From NCBI GenBank assembly GCA_026686845.1, contig JAIVEN010000014.1:31084001-31148000 (forward strand): 64,000 nucleotides of DNA, in the 5' to 3' direction. Every line of letters begins with the position of its first letter. Position 1 is the first letter of the stretch. Positions 1 to 10,748 of this stretch are shown piece after piece. Both the position numbers and the translations under genes were made by a program. This DNA is from Adenanthera pavonina (taxonomy: Eukaryota > Streptophyta > Magnoliopsida > Fabales > Fabaceae). Under the pieces are notes generated by a model. The model had not been told where the DNA came from. It did no database searches and worked only from the letters and a program-made list of their open reading frames with translations.

Positions 1-968
1 TTAATTCAGCAATGTAATTATATATTTTGGGACTTAGAAAATTGCTTTGGAATTTCAATATATCCTAATTAGTGACTAATTTCCTCATACAAAGTTAATT
101 AGATCATAATGTCAATTTCTAAGTTCATTTGTATATTATTATCGAAGCTAGAGTTATATCAGTTATCTATTACTAAAAATATTTTGGTTGTCTAAAATGA
201 ATCTAGACATGTTACTTAATCATATTCAATCTCTAATGAATCTAGACTTGACATGAAGCTTTATACGTTTTCTAATTCGCCAATTAATCCAATTATTCAT
301 AGACTGATCATATTGCTATTTAAACTTCGTAGAAAAATCCAATGTCTTATTCTGCGTCATAATATATTTGGGTTTTCTAATACAGACTTATTTTCTATTT
401 TTTAGAAATTTCTAAATTATAGAACTTCAGTCCTCTTTTCTGTTTAATATATGCATTTTCTGGTTCTGTTTATTAGAGGATAATTTCTAGCGATTATTTT
501 TCTGACTCTACTCCTACAACTGGTTTTGTCAAATACTGAGCAGATAATTTGTTTGGAAAAATGACATCTACGTCCCATTATTTTGTCAATTTTTACTTTT
601 ACCCCAGGATTTAATTTTCTTTCCAATTTGGTCCCTAAGTACTACTACTACCATGTTTCCCAAGGTATAGAATCTCAACCTATAGCTTCGCAGGATTTCT
701 GATGTCATACAGTATATATTCACAGTTGACTACTAAGTCAAATTTTATCTAGATTTGTATATAACGGCATATGAAATTTTAAATGTTTATAGTTTCTAAA
801 TAGCATATCCAACTTATTTAGTTCTTGCTAAAGGTTCCATATGGTTTCTAATGTCATATAATGCATGTTCATAGTTCAACCAAAATCCAACTAGAAACAT
901 AGATACAAAGCATGTGAAATTCAAGTTATGTTATGAGTTCTATAGTTAGTGAGAATTAGAATGTTACA
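1..968 (-). mobile_element. 3' LTR of Ty3/gypsy element (partial, runs off window)
   Basis: Read on the minus strand, an LTR begins at 968 with TGTAACATTC, directly after a polypurine tract and the end of the integrase/chromodomain frame, so this is the downstream LTR of the pol remnant at 1.0-3.6 kb. The LTR's far end is not visible and probably lies beyond base 1. The stretch is AT-rich and non-coding; the short frame at 444-626 has no recognisable domain and is taken as chance. Confidence 0.7.
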
Positions 969-982
969 ATTCTTCCCCCCCT
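969..982 (-). other. Polypurine tract of Ty3 element
   Basis: On the minus strand this reads AGGGGGGGAAGAAT and sits immediately before the LTR start TGTAACAT. This is the expected plus-strand priming site of an LTR retrotransposon and fixes the LTR boundary. Confidence 0.75.
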
Positions 983-1015
983 AAAAATAAATTTGGCCCT
1001 CGAAATATAAAACTT

Positions 1016-1636
1016 ACCTTAGAATAATTCAGGATATCTTTCCCTGATGCTATCTTTCATTTCCCAAGTTGCTTCTTTTGAAGAGAAACCTTTCCAAACC
1101 ACCTTCACCAGAGGAATGTTCTTATTCCTTAATGGTTTGGCTTGAAAGTCGATGATTCTCTCTGGTTGTACTTCATAAGAAAGATTATCTTGTAAATTAA
1201 TTCGTTCATATTCCATGACATGTGATGGGTCTGGTTGGTACTTCTTTAACTGTGAGATATGGAAGACATCATGGAGTTGACTTAAATGAGGGGGTAAAGC
1301 AATTTTATAAGCAACAGGTCCAATTTTGGCTAGGATTTCAAAGGGACCAATATACTTAGGACTAAGCTTTTTACTTTTAATAGATCTGCCCACTCCAGTC
1401 ATGGGAGATACTTTTAGAAAAACATGATCTCCAATCTCAAATTCTAACGGCTTTCTTCTCTTATCAACATAACTTTTCTGCCTACTTTGTGCCGTTAGTA
1501 ATTTCCTCCTTATTATTTCTATCTGTTTGGAGGTTTGGTCTACTAAATCAGGGCCTAATAATTTTCTTTCCCCAAGTTCAATCCAACATAGAGGGAATCT
1601 GCATTTCCTTCCATACAATACCTCATATGGAACCAT
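1016..1636 (-). pseudogene. Ty3 chromovirus integrase C-terminal part plus chromodomain
   Basis: The 205-residue frame starts in the end of the integrase core (VPYEVLYGRKCRFP), continues through the GPFEIL / LSQLHDVFHISQLKKY segment typical of Ty3 integrase C-termini, and ends with a chromodomain-like tail (LVKVVWKGFSSKEATWE, residues ~178-194). Chromodomains on integrase are thought to steer insertion toward modified chromatin. The order RT, RNase H, integrase, chromodomain marks a chromovirus; Tekay/Del is the closest match I recall. It is separated from the integrase core by stops at 1673-1675 and 1697-1699 (TAG on the minus strand), so no full-length Pol can be made. Confidence 0.85.
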
Positions 1637-2575
1637 TTGAATACTGAAATGGTAACTGTTATTATAGGAAAACTATGCTAAAGGTAAGTATGTATCCTAG
1701 TTTCCTTTCATTTCCAAAACACATGCCCTCAACATATCCTCTAAGGTTTGAATTGTCCTTTCAATTTCTCCATCAGTTTGAGGATGGTAAACTATACTAA
1801 ACCTTAATTTGGTACCTAAAGCCTTTTGTAAGGATATCCAAAAGTTAGATGTGAACCTTGGATCTCTATCCGATATGATGCTATTTGGTACACCATGAAG
1901 TCTAACAATTTCTTTTATATAAAGTTGTGCTAATTTGTCTAAAGTAAAAGTAGACTTCATTGCTAAAAAATGAGCTGATTTTGTCAATCTATTAACAATG
2001 ACCCAAATAGCATCATAACCTGATGAAGTCCTAGGTAAACCCATTATGATATCCATTGATATGCTATCCCATTTCCATTCTAGGATTTCCAAGGGTTCTA
2101 ACAATCCTAAAGGCTTTTGGTGCTCAATTTTCCACTTTTGACATGTTAAGCATTTAGCTACAAATTGAGTAATATCATTCTTCATTCCAGGCCACCAAAA
2201 TATTTTCTTTAAATCATGGTACATTTTTTTAATTCCTGGATGAATAGCATAATTACTTTGATGAGCTTTAGTTAAAATCTTTTCTTTAATTTCTTCTTTT
2301 AGAGGTACATACACTCTTCCTTGAAATCACATTAATCCATCGTGTTCTGACTTTTCAAATCCTGAGGTCTTTCTTTGCTTCATCTTTTCCTTGACTTCTC
2401 TCAAGAATTCATCTTCATATTGGGCTTCCCTTATTTCTCTCCATAATTCCATTTAAATCTTAGTTCTATCAAATTGTCTTTCATTCATTATCATTTCACC
2501 AGAAAGAGCTATGTTTCTAAAATTTTCTATTAATTCTTGCTCTTTAATCATCATCTTGGCTATATGAATAGATTT
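1637..2575 (-). pseudogene. Ty3 integrase zinc finger and catalytic core, decayed
   Basis: The minus-strand frame shows an HHCC-type zinc finger (HQSNYAIHPG followed by CLTCQKWK) and the DDE-type core: first Asp in ISMDIIMGLP, second in IISDRDPRFTSNFW, and the Glu in HPQTDGEIERTIQTLED. Order and spacing fit Ty3 integrase. An in-frame TGA lies at 2327-2329, upstream of the zinc finger, and more stops lie in the linker toward RNase H (2330-2575), which still reads as an RNase H-integrase connector (MELWREIREAQ). All three catalytic residues remain, but the stops make it a pseudogene. Confidence 0.85.
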
Positions 2576-2925
2576 TCAGCTTAAGGCATCGGCTACTACA
2601 TTGGCTTTGCCTGGATGGTAATATATAGTAGGATTATATTCCTTTAGTAATTCCATACATCTTCTCCGCCTCATATTCAACTCTTTCTGCTCTTGTAAAT
2701 ATTTGAGACTTTTGTTGTCACAGTAAATTTCAACTTTAGCAACATAAAGATAGTGCCTCCATATCTTGAGAGCATAAACTATAGTTGCAAGTTCCAAATC
2801 ATATGTGGGATAGTTTTCTTCATGAGGTTTTAATTGTCGAGAAGCATAGGCTACGACTCTTCCCTGCTGCATTAATACACATCCTAAACCATGCTTGCCT
2901 GCATCACTATATCGTATAAGACATA
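2576..2925 (-). pseudogene. Ty3 RNase H domain, decayed
   Basis: Minus-strand translation gives the usual plant Ty3 RNase H: YSDAGKHGLGCVL, VVAYASRQLKPHEENYPTYD, LELATIVYALKIWRHYLY, IYCDNKSLKYL and the closing HPGKANVVADALS. The acidic residues expected for RNA cleavage are visible in YSDA, DLELA, YCDNKSL and VADALS. An in-frame TGA follows at 2576-2578. The join to the RT connection region at ~2926-2945 needs a frame change, so it is broken at both ends. Confidence 0.85.
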
Positions 2926-3268
2926 TGTGGTTCAGCTATGATTAATATAGGGGGAGAGGTTAACCTTTTGTTTAAGTTCTTGAAAACTATTTTCGCAATT
3001 CGTATCCCACACAAAAGAATGATCTTTTCTAGTAAGTTTAGTAAGAAGTAAGGCAATTTGAGAAAAATTTTGGATAAACCTTCTATAATATCCTGCTAAA
3101 CCTAGGAAACTTCTCACTTCAGTCATGGTTTTAGGTCTTTTCCACTGTAATACAGCATCAACTTTACTTGGATCTATTGCGACCCCATTTTTGGACACAA
3201 CATGCCCTCAAAACCGGACTTCTGTGAGCCAAAACTCACTTGCTAAGTTTAGCATACAATTTCTTTTC
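2926..3268 (-). pseudogene. Ty3 RT thumb/connection region, decayed
   Basis: The frame reads HVVSKNGVAIDPSKVDAVL then SFLGLAGYYRRFIQNFSQIA and LTKLTRKDHSFVW, the standard RT-to-RNase H connection of plant Ty3 elements. A stop precedes HVVS and a frame shift near 3269 separates it from the RT palm. It lies in the correct order in the minus-strand pol remnant. Confidence 0.85.
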
Positions 3269-3560
3269 TCATAAGGTTTCCAAAACAATTCTCAAATGTC
3301 TCTCATGATCCTCAAGATATTTGGAGTACACAAGCATATCATCAATAAAGACCACAACAAATTGATCTAAATACGGCCGAAAAATCCTATTCATATAGTC
3401 CATGAAAATAGCTGGTGCATTGGTAAGACCAAATGGCATAACTAAAAATTCATAATGCCCATATCTAGTCCTGAAAGCAGTCTTGGGAACATCTTCTACC
3501 TTAACCCTTAATTGATGGTAACCAGATCTTAAATCATTTTTTGAAAATACAGTGGCTCTT
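3269..3560 (-). pseudogene. Ty3 reverse transcriptase palm, truncated
   Basis: The palm is clear on the minus strand: FSKNDLRSGYHQLRVK, KTAFRTRYGHYEFLVMPFGL, TNAPAIFMDYMNRIF and the catalytic box VVFIDDMLVYS. The catalytic Asp pair is kept (FIDD). Upstream of ~3560 the match to Ty3 RT stops, so fingers, protease, gag and 5' LTR are missing, cut by the block that starts near 3611. The open frame continues to 3646, but those residues do not look like RT. Confidence 0.85.
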
Positions 3561-4097
3561 GTGATAAGTGAACTCTTTTGGAACCCGTTCAAAGAACACA
3601 CTTTTATGTGTGTGACACCCAGATCTTTGCTAAACAAGGAATACAAAGACTAAACAGCAAAGAAAAGAAAAAAGATGCACGATAACAGAAGCAAAAGAAA
3701 GCCAAAAATAAAGAAATAAGATGGATAGATGTTGGTCTTGAGAAATAGAACCCAAGAGAACCGGTCTCTGAACCCTAGTTTCGGTGACGCCACAAGGATT
3801 GACCAATTCCTTGATAAGTCATAGTATTCTCTCTAGCACTCAAAGAATCGCAAGAGAAAACTCATAAAAGTCTGAAACTTTAATCATTCAAATCTGAAAA
3901 ACGTACATGAAAGTTAGCCTTAAATAGGCAAGGTAAGATCTAACCTAATAAGCCTAGAAACCCTAATTAATTTGGACTTAAGTAATCCTAATAGGATTAG
4001 GAGACGTTAAGCCCAAACAACACTCCTATTGGACCTAGGAAACTAGTAAAATAAAACCCTAAAATAAAATAATAAAAATTCATAAGAAAATAATATG
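3561..4097. repeat. Unclassified repeat block, possible LTR start at 3611
   Basis: After the Ty3 RT match ends, the sequence changes to non-coding DNA with an LTR-like start (TGTGACACCC at 3611). Its other end was not found. The block is split by the Cassandra LTR at 4103-4527 and seems to resume after 4533, since both sides are rich in short cacatg and gggctt words. No coding signal was seen. Confidence 0.35.
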
Positions 4098-4102
4098 TAA
4101 GC

Positions 4103-4527
4103 TGTAATGTCCGGCCGCTATTCAGGATTGATGACTGTCTCCACAAACCAACACAAGCCCTTTTCAGTGTGCTTTGTCCTCACTCACACACCTCCTTCCC
4201 AGAAGGTCACCCATTCCACAATTACTCCAGGTCAAGCACGCTTAACTAAGGAGTTCTTTAGGGATAGGCTACCAAAAAGGTAGGTGCACCTTTTTAGTAT
4301 AGGTAGTACCTATCAATTTCTTTAAGCTATCCTTAACCGTATAGTCCCATACCTATACAGTCTCTGGATCCCTCTCGTTCTGGTATGTATTCGATTCATT
4401 CATATGCTCCTCCCGCTTAGAAGCCTGCCAGGAGCCTTTCCTTGTCGGTACCTCATTACTTTATCTAACCCCTACTTTTCTTGCACCGACGATCTCTCCC
4501 CGCCCTCGTCAGCGCCCGGATGTCACA
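4103..4527 (-). mobile_element. Cassandra TRIM solo LTR (carries 5S rRNA sequence)
   Basis: A 425-bp unit begins TGTAATGTCCGGCC and ends CGCCCGGATGTCACA, with inverted TG...CA ends. It is flanked by a perfect 5-bp target duplication TAAGC (4098-4102 and 4528-4532). No second LTR or internal region is attached, so it is a solo LTR. Its centre matches plant 5S rRNA on the minus strand. 5S sequence in a short LTR is the defining trait of the Cassandra TRIM family. It is GC-richer than its surroundings. The minus strand is assigned from the 5S orientation. Confidence 0.85.
4191..4312 (-). ncRNA. 5S rRNA-derived segment inside Cassandra LTR
   Basis: Minus-strand reading gives AGTTAAGCGTGCTTG (box A region of 5S), then AATGGGTGACCTTCTGGGAA (box C region), both nearly identical to the plant 5S internal promoter. 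The 5' half is weaker (GGTGCACC, TAGTATAGGTAGTACC). It is not a true 5S gene: the spacing and 5' half differ and it lies inside an LTR. It could still bind TFIIIA/Pol III factors. Confidence 0.8.
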
Positions 4528-4532
4528 TAAGC

Positions 4533-4942
4533 CCTTATAAACATGCCAACACATTAATGAAATCACATGTTTGGCACATGACATGTTTATTTACAAGGTG
4601 AGCTATAAAAAAGACTACTAATTAACTAATTGGGCTTTATTAATTAACAAAGTTTAGCCCATAATTAATAAAAATGAAAATAATACTAATTAAGCCCATT
4701 AATGTCTAAGTCACATGCTCTTTTAATAAAGCACATGATATTTTAAGTAACCTCCTTCAATGGGCTCCTCTTGGACTTGGATCTTAAACTCATATTTTGG
4801 AGTTGATGATTTCACTTAAGCTTGGGCTTTATATTAAGTACCGTAATCATTCCAAGCTCTCCATGCTTCGCTCCAAACTCTTGCAATTCATGCGTAGCCC
4901 TTATTCTATCACAAGTCCTCATGAGCCTACTCCAAAGATGCT
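4533..4942. other. No gene seen; flank of Cassandra insertion
   Basis: AT-rich non-coding DNA continuing the block broken by Cassandra. From about 4797 the composition becomes more even and leads into the open frame at 4946. Only short chance frames here. Confidence 0.4.
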
Positions 4943-4945
4943 TAG

Positions 4946-5470
4946 GAATCAATTCTTTCCGCTCAAGAGTCTGAGCAAGTTGAAAGGCTAGTGGCAGCCA
5001 TCTCTACTTCACCATTCCTGCAGACTGCCCTAAATAAGGAAAGGAGCATTGTGCCTGTTGTTGATTTCAAGGCTATTGCTCACAATGCTCTACTGCAAGC
5101 TCAAAGGAGAAGGCTTGAAGAAATGTTTCGTCCTGATGAACCAGCTCCTCCCTCTCTTGCTACTTATGGACTTTCAGAGGAACAGAGAGCTCAATTGGCT
5201 CTTTCCAGGCAAGAAATGCAAGAGTTGCTTGACGTCTCTGATGATGATGAAGAAGCAAGTCCTGAGCCTCCTGCACCTGTTGAACCAGAAATCCCATTTG
5301 CTCCTGTGCCTCTCAGAGCTATTCCAGTCTCTCAGATCCCTCCTCCGGTTGATTTTGTTGGCCTTCCTGATGATGCCAAAAAGGGGGAGAAGAAGAACCA
5401 AACTGGAAAATCTGCTGCTGAGCCATCTGGGAAGACGTACAGCAAGAAGACGAAGCCAAAGAAGAAGTAA
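4946..5470 (+). CDS. C-terminal ORF fragment of copia-like element (acidic, Pro-rich, Lys tail)
   Basis: An open frame runs from just after a TAG at 4943 to the TAA at 5468-5470, about 174 codons with no ATG near its start (the shorter version begins at GTG 4991). It reads AQESEQVERLVAAI, then a basic helix (NALLQAQRRRLEEM), an acidic patch (LLDVSDDDEEASPEPP), a Pro/Val-rich linker and a Lys-rich tail ending TKPKKK. Codon use looks like real coding sequence. It lies 330 bp upstream of a polypurine tract and LTR, so it is probably the 3' part of an element ORF, possibly the env-like ORF of a SIRE/Maximus-type copia element. I do not recognise a catalytic domain and the function is unknown. Confidence 0.5.
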   Translation, partial: ESILSAQESEQVERLVAAISTSPFLQTALNKERSIVPVVDFKAIAHNALLQAQRRRLEEMFRPDEPAPPSLATYGLSEEQRAQLALSRQEMQELLDVSDDDEEASPEPPAPVEPEIPFAPVPLRAIPVSQIPPPVDFVGLPDDAKKGEKKNQTGKSAAEPSGKTYSKKTKPKKK

Positions 5471-5788
5471 TGGAAGGACTGCTTAGAACTTAGGCTTGAA
5501 TCCTCTTGTTGTGCTTTATTTTGTTTCAGATACTGTTTGTTTGATGATTGTACTTTGTGTTTTGAAATTGGTTTCTGAAGTACTTTTTACTTTAATTGGT
5601 TTCTGTAAAGCAACAATTATTGAAATGAATGAATTCCTTGGTTGCAATGATTTGTACTTATCACTTCTTGAATCTCTTCACTATGTGCTATATATGATAT
5701 CTTTTGAAATATAATGCATATGTTGAGGGGGAGCTTGCTAAAGCAAATCCAAGTACTAATCCAGTTTGAAAGTTATTTTGTCATCATC
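5471..5788 (+). other. Untranslated spacer before the polypurine tract
   Basis: A T-rich spacer between the ORF stop and the LTR. A run CCAAAAAGGGGGAGAAG at 5376-5392, in the ORF end, resembles the true polypurine tract, a duplication seen in some large copia elements. The frames at 5496-5714 and 5714-5944 look like chance. Confidence 0.4.
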
Positions 5789-5802
5789 AAAAAGGGGGAG
5801 AA
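5789..5802 (+). other. Polypurine tract
   Basis: AAAAAGGGGGAGAA immediately precedes the LTR start TGTTGAAT at 5803. This sets the element on the plus strand and makes the following LTR its 3' LTR. Confidence 0.75.
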
Positions 5803-7466
5803 TGTTGAATCTAGAGTTTTGATGATTCCAAACCAATATTCAAGAGCTTGGAATGAAGATATCAAAGGAGCTCAAAATGTTTCAAGTGAAGAAGTTCTGA
5901 GCAATCTGTGCAAAATTTGTTGTAGGATCATTAGTTATGTTTAAATATGGGTAGAAGACTTTGATTTGATGAAAAGATGTTTTAAAAACTTATTTTATGT
6001 TAAATCATGAAATATTTGAAAAATACACACCAACAGACGAAGTTTGAAAAGTTTACATTGAACTGTCATATGGGAAATTCAAACTTTGGCTTTGGAAATT
6101 CGAATTTTGAGCTAAAACTGAATAAGTTTGAAGAGATGCTTCTCTGATAGATGAATTTTGATTTTCCAAAATTCAGATTTTCATAAGTGTCTGAAAGAAG
6201 CTGTTGAGCAACAAACAAACTTTGGGTTTTCAAAATTCAAATTTCAGACAAAATGCAACTTATGAAAACTAAAGAAATTCGTCTGAAACAATGTTAAAGT
6301 TCATCTGAAATCAAGATTATATTGAGTTTCAAAATTGCCCACTAACAGACGAACTTTGAACATGAAAATTTGAATTTCAGAAGCTAAGGTTGTGAGTCTG
6401 TTGAAATGATATGATAACATACGAAGCACAGTGTTTACAAATTCGAATGTTAAAGTAAGTCTGAAAAGAGGTCTCTCTAACAGACGAACTTCACTCTTTG
6501 AAATTTTGAATTTCGAAGTAAATGAACTACTGTGCTGTTTGAGCCTGCTACGAACAGACGAATTTTAGGGTTCCAAAATTCGAATTTCGAGGGCACTGTA
6601 GCAAATTGAAAATATTGTTCACACTTAACAGAAAAACTTTCTTTTTGAAAATTCGTATGTCACAACATGGAAACACTTTCTAAGTTTCAAAATTCGAATT
6701 TCACTTCATGAACAGTGAACTTTAGTATTTCAATGTTGGAAGCTTTAATCTTCGGTTCCTTTGAAATTCGTCTATTGACCAACCGAAATTAGAATTTCAG
6801 TATGTCAGAAGCATTAAATGCAGTTAGTTAACAGATAGTTTTTCAGAGTAACCGTTGGATAACTTCTCCAACGGATAGATTTTGTCTCTAACGGACATTT
6901 GAGACCTAAATCTATAAATATAACATCATTTGAAGTTGTGGGTAACGAATTAAACTCTGTATATACTGAAACTCTGCCAAATCTTCTACTCAAAGACTTT
7001 TACCCTCTTACTTCAATACTTGTACTTCAGCTTTCATATTCACTCTATTCAAGAGAGTTTCATCTTTGTAAACAATCTAATCTTCATCTGGAAGATAGAT
7101 TTTCTTGTGAGGAGATATTACAAGGGATTGTAAAGCACTTTGTGAAAGTGCAGAAAGTGATTGAGTGAGCTCTAGAAAATAGAGCACTGACGTTGTACTG
7201 TGGCATTTGCAAGAAGCCCGTTGAATTCTTGCTGAATAGTGGAAAATCTCAAGTGGTGTCTTGGGGATTGGATGTAGGTCAAGAGGAGAGACCGAACCAG
7301 GATAAATATTAGAGTTTTTCTTCTCTCTATCACTACTCTTTCATCTTACTGCTTTATACTCTGTTTTTCTGTCATACCTTGCTTTCTTCATTGTTTTCAG
7401 CTTATGCAGAAAATTTTCAATCTTTCCAATTCACCCCCCTCTCGGGAAGTCAGCCTAACTAACACA
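5803..7466 (+). mobile_element. 3' LTR of copia-like (SIRE/Maximus-like) retrotransposon
   Basis: The LTR starts TGTTGAATCTAGAG after the polypurine tract and ends near 7464-7466 (CTAACTAACACA), preceded by CAATTCACCCCCCTCTCGG, a tail familiar from SIRE/Maximus-type LTRs. The body has many copies of a short aaattcgaattt / aacagacgaa word between ~6030 and 6830. A second copy lies in inverse orientation at 58562-60085. No 5' LTR is in the window. The 89-residue frame at 6899-7168 lies in the LTR and has no domain. Confidence 0.7.
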
Positions 7467-7940
7467 TTTTCCTTTGGTGGTAATTGGAGGTGATAGGTTG
7501 CGAGTTTTGGCCAAAAAGTAGCCAAAATGGTGTTGGGCATCTAGAATCTCCAAATAGAGTTGGATTTGAGTGAAGTTGATACCCATGGTTAGATAATGAT
7601 GAGAGTGATCTATAAGAGTTTGAATCAGGTTAATCAAAGATCGAAGCAAGAAGTTATACGCATCAGAAGTTGGCTCAAAAAATCAACAATTTGCTGATAT
7701 GGATTTTGACGTTGGGGCCATGGCGCCAATAACTTAGCTGTGGTGCCAAACCTTACTACCCGACTGAGGTTGTGGTGGTACTATAACAGGCCATGCCTTC
7801 ATCCTGTTCTGTTGCCTTTCAAGTTTTTTCCGCTGCTCTGATGTTTAAAGAAGTGATTTTGGGCTGAGTTCGATGAGTAGTTAAAGAAATTGGTCAAGAA
7901 TGAAGATCTGTTTGATAACGTGTTACATAATATATGGGAA
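7467..7940 (+). repeat. LTR fragment related to 16.58-16.88 kb
   Basis: The start (CTTTGGTGGTAATTGGAGG, then GAGTTTTGGCCAAAAAGT) matches 16580-16640 (CTTTGGTGGTAAATGAG, GAGTTTTGGTCAAAAAGTGG). Both continue into a matching stretch ending in gtggcgcc / gtggcgct words. It is probably the 3' part of an old Ty3-type LTR cut by its neighbours. Confidence 0.5.
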
Positions 7941-7942
7941 AT

Positions 7943-8150
7943 AAGATTAAAGTTAAGGTTTTATAGTACCAGCTTGACTAGAGGTCTTGAGTTCGAGTCA
8001 TAGGAACGTAGCTGTATTAAATAATTATTAGTAGAGCTCGTAGCCTGAAAGGATCTTACCCGACTTGATTCAAATTGGTCTGAATCTCGATAAATCCTCT
8101 AGTTGAAGTGGGGTAGGTCCAAGATACTGAATGGACACGTAAAAAAAAAA
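7943..8150 (+). mobile_element. SINE-like element with tRNA-type B box and poly-A tail
   Basis: A Pol III B-box-like word GTTCGAGTC lies at 7991-7999, about 50 bp from the presumed start, and the unit ends in ten A residues (8141-8150) followed by GATAAGAG. AAATAAGATT upstream and AAAGATAAGAG downstream may be a degraded target duplication. The A box is unclear, so this is a weak SINE call. Confidence 0.4.
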
Positions 8151-8259
8151 GATAAGAGAAAATATACTTCGAAGATATTTTAGAGAAATCAAGTTTGGGT
8201 CTCATATGTTTTTTCCCTAACTTTTTTCTACAAAAGTTGAGAGATTTTGGAAAGAAAAC

Positions 8260-10748
8260 TGTAACATCCCTAAAAGTTTAGATATATTAAGATGTATAGA
8301 GAATTTATAAAAACAAACAGACATCATTTGTGTAAAATGGAGCAAATAGGTCATTTTTCCGGTCAGATAAAAATAAAAAAATTATATTTTGACCCCTAAA
8401 AATTAAAAAAATTGCAAATAAGTCCCTAAGCAATAAAAACACGCGGAGGAGAAAGTTAAAAAGTTCTTGGGAAAATTATAGTTAATGACCTAAAAGTTTT
8501 AAAAATTATAAATTTGCCTCAAGTCAATGATAATTTTAGAAATATGTAAAATTATAGTCAAATCAAAGCTCTTGATGAGACAAGTCCAACGACATTTGGC
8601 ACTGAAGGTTAATGTATAAGAATAAAGAAATAATCAATACTGAAAAATTTAACGGTGTCTTTATACCGATAAAGGTGCTTTTATATCTATAAAAGGCAAA
8701 AAGACAAATAGTAAAGTAGATAGGCACAACAAAAGGAGTTTTTTCGAGATAGGATCATAAAGTAATTCTAGATACAAGTTTACTTAAATCATGTACTCAT
8801 AAAGTGATTTTATACTGTCAAAAGTAACTTTACTGGTATAAGTATAAAGCAACCAACACAGGGTATTGCTGGATTAGGAAAAATATGCAGTATTTTTTGC
8901 AGATCAGACCCCCTCATTTAAGAAGCCACATGGTAGCCCATGTGCTGAAATTGAAAGCTTAACCATTAAGCAAACTTGTAGGCTAAATTTGATTAACTTG
9001 AATCAAAGTGATTAGCAAAAAGTAACCTAGATTAGTGCTTGGTTAGTTGCCCATAAATACCCCCACCACCTAAATAAAATTCACACAAGAAAAGATAGAG
9101 GAAACTCTACCAAAATGGAGAGTGAAGAGGCAGCCAAGGTGAGCAAGAAAAAGGAGAAGAAAAATAGAAGGAAATATCAAGAAAATTCCAAGAAAATCAA
9201 TAAGTATCTAACTTCATATGTTTAAGTGCTTTACCATAGTTTCTTGGTTGTTTGGTTTAGTTTTCATGGAATTCTTTCCTTCCCTAACCTCTGTAAATTT
9301 TGTTTACGGCATGGTGTGGGTGAGGAATGATGTTTGTAAACCATAAAAGCATGAGAAAGTAAGAGTTTTTTCAGGAGAAAGCAAACTAGATCCACTTTGA
9401 GAAAGTTTTATGAAAAAACCCATCCATTCTCTTAAGGGCAGAATTTTGGCCAGTATATTAAGTGATCCTGGAGTAGGAATTTCATTGTTTTGACCACAAA
9501 AATGGATTTGTCATGACCAAAAAAACCTTTGGAACAAATATATGTTTCAAGTTACAAGCCAAGATAAACAAGTATATTGTTTAATATTGTCTAGGGACTT
9601 GAGGAAGTCCAAAAAAACAAGTGGGATCATTGAAAACAAAGAATATTGACAAGGGAAGTCATCAAAGGTAGCTAAGTTTACATATTCTTGCTTATGTTAT
9701 TTTATTGCTTTGTTTTGATGCAAATTGGTTGCCATATTGTAAATTATGATTTCTTGACTAGTTTTGACTGCAATATGAGGGGTTTTATTTCCCGAGATAT
9801 CCATTTTATAAGCCGCTATACTGCCAAAATTTTTATAACTTATATGGCAATTTGTTGATTTATGTGAATTAATATGATTTTAAGTAATTATTATGTAAAA
9901 TGAATAACATGATGCATGAATATAACTTATTACTAAGGTGGTCTTAATCTCATTCCCTCAAGTGTCCTATAATATAGGTTCAAGAGATGGTAAGACCACC
10001 AAGAAGGCAAAGGGCAAGGAGAGAGCTATTGATGATTAATATTGTTATTGCCTTTGTCACTTGTATTTTTGGGATTTTATGTAAAATCATATATGAGTTT
10101 GTAAAGCAATGTATTGCTGCCATTATGCTCATATGAGTCCCTTGAGATGCTTTAAGAATGGCATGAGCTAGTATGTACAAGTTTAAGTGTTGAACATGAT
10201 ATATATATATATACACACTTATGCAAATGATGACATATTTTGGCTTTTTTTGTGCACCTATGAATCATGTAGTACTGTTCACTCAAATTGTGAAAAAACA
10301 TATACAATTATATATTTCTGGAAATTAAACATATAAGGCTTTCCAACAAGCTAAAGCACACATGATTTGGAGATCTGTGTGAATTGATATTAATTTTTGA
10401 AATTAGGCCAGAAAACCTGAAATAGAATTTCAACTGTTTGAACAATAAAGTTTGAGCAATATACTATATCAATTGGTCTAGAAAAATACAAGTTTTATAT
10501 TTTTCCCTGTAGTGCATGTTTCTAACTTCATTTAGAGATTTAAATCACATCAATATGATTTTTTTAGAATTAGTTATAATTTTTCAAAGTTCGTTTAGAA
10601 AATTTGGGCTCCAAATGAACAATGTTACATTTTTTTTTTATTTTAGTCATTTTAGACCCTTTGATGATTCAAGCCTTTAATATGATTCCATTGGACAATA
10701 AATATACTATATTACTTGGAAAAGTGTATGTTAAAGTACAGTATTACA
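8260..10748 (+). mobile_element. Family A solo LTR (LTR a)
   Basis: The LTR starts TGTAACATCC (8260) and ends AGTATTACA (10748). Flanks AAAAC (8255-8259) and AAAAT (10749-10753) form a near-perfect 5-bp target duplication, so this 2489-bp unit is probably a solo LTR. A TATA-like CATAAATACCCCC lies near 9051 and a leader follows. Long parts align by eye with LTRs b-e, such as the stretch around gggacttgaggaagtc near 9600. It belongs to a Ty3-like family by its termini. No coding region is inside. Confidence 0.7.

Noticed and set aside
1016..3560. Endogenous pararetrovirus instead of a Ty3 element
   Set aside because: An integrase with chromodomain follows RNase H, which pararetroviruses lack, and an LTR with polypurine tract is adjacent.
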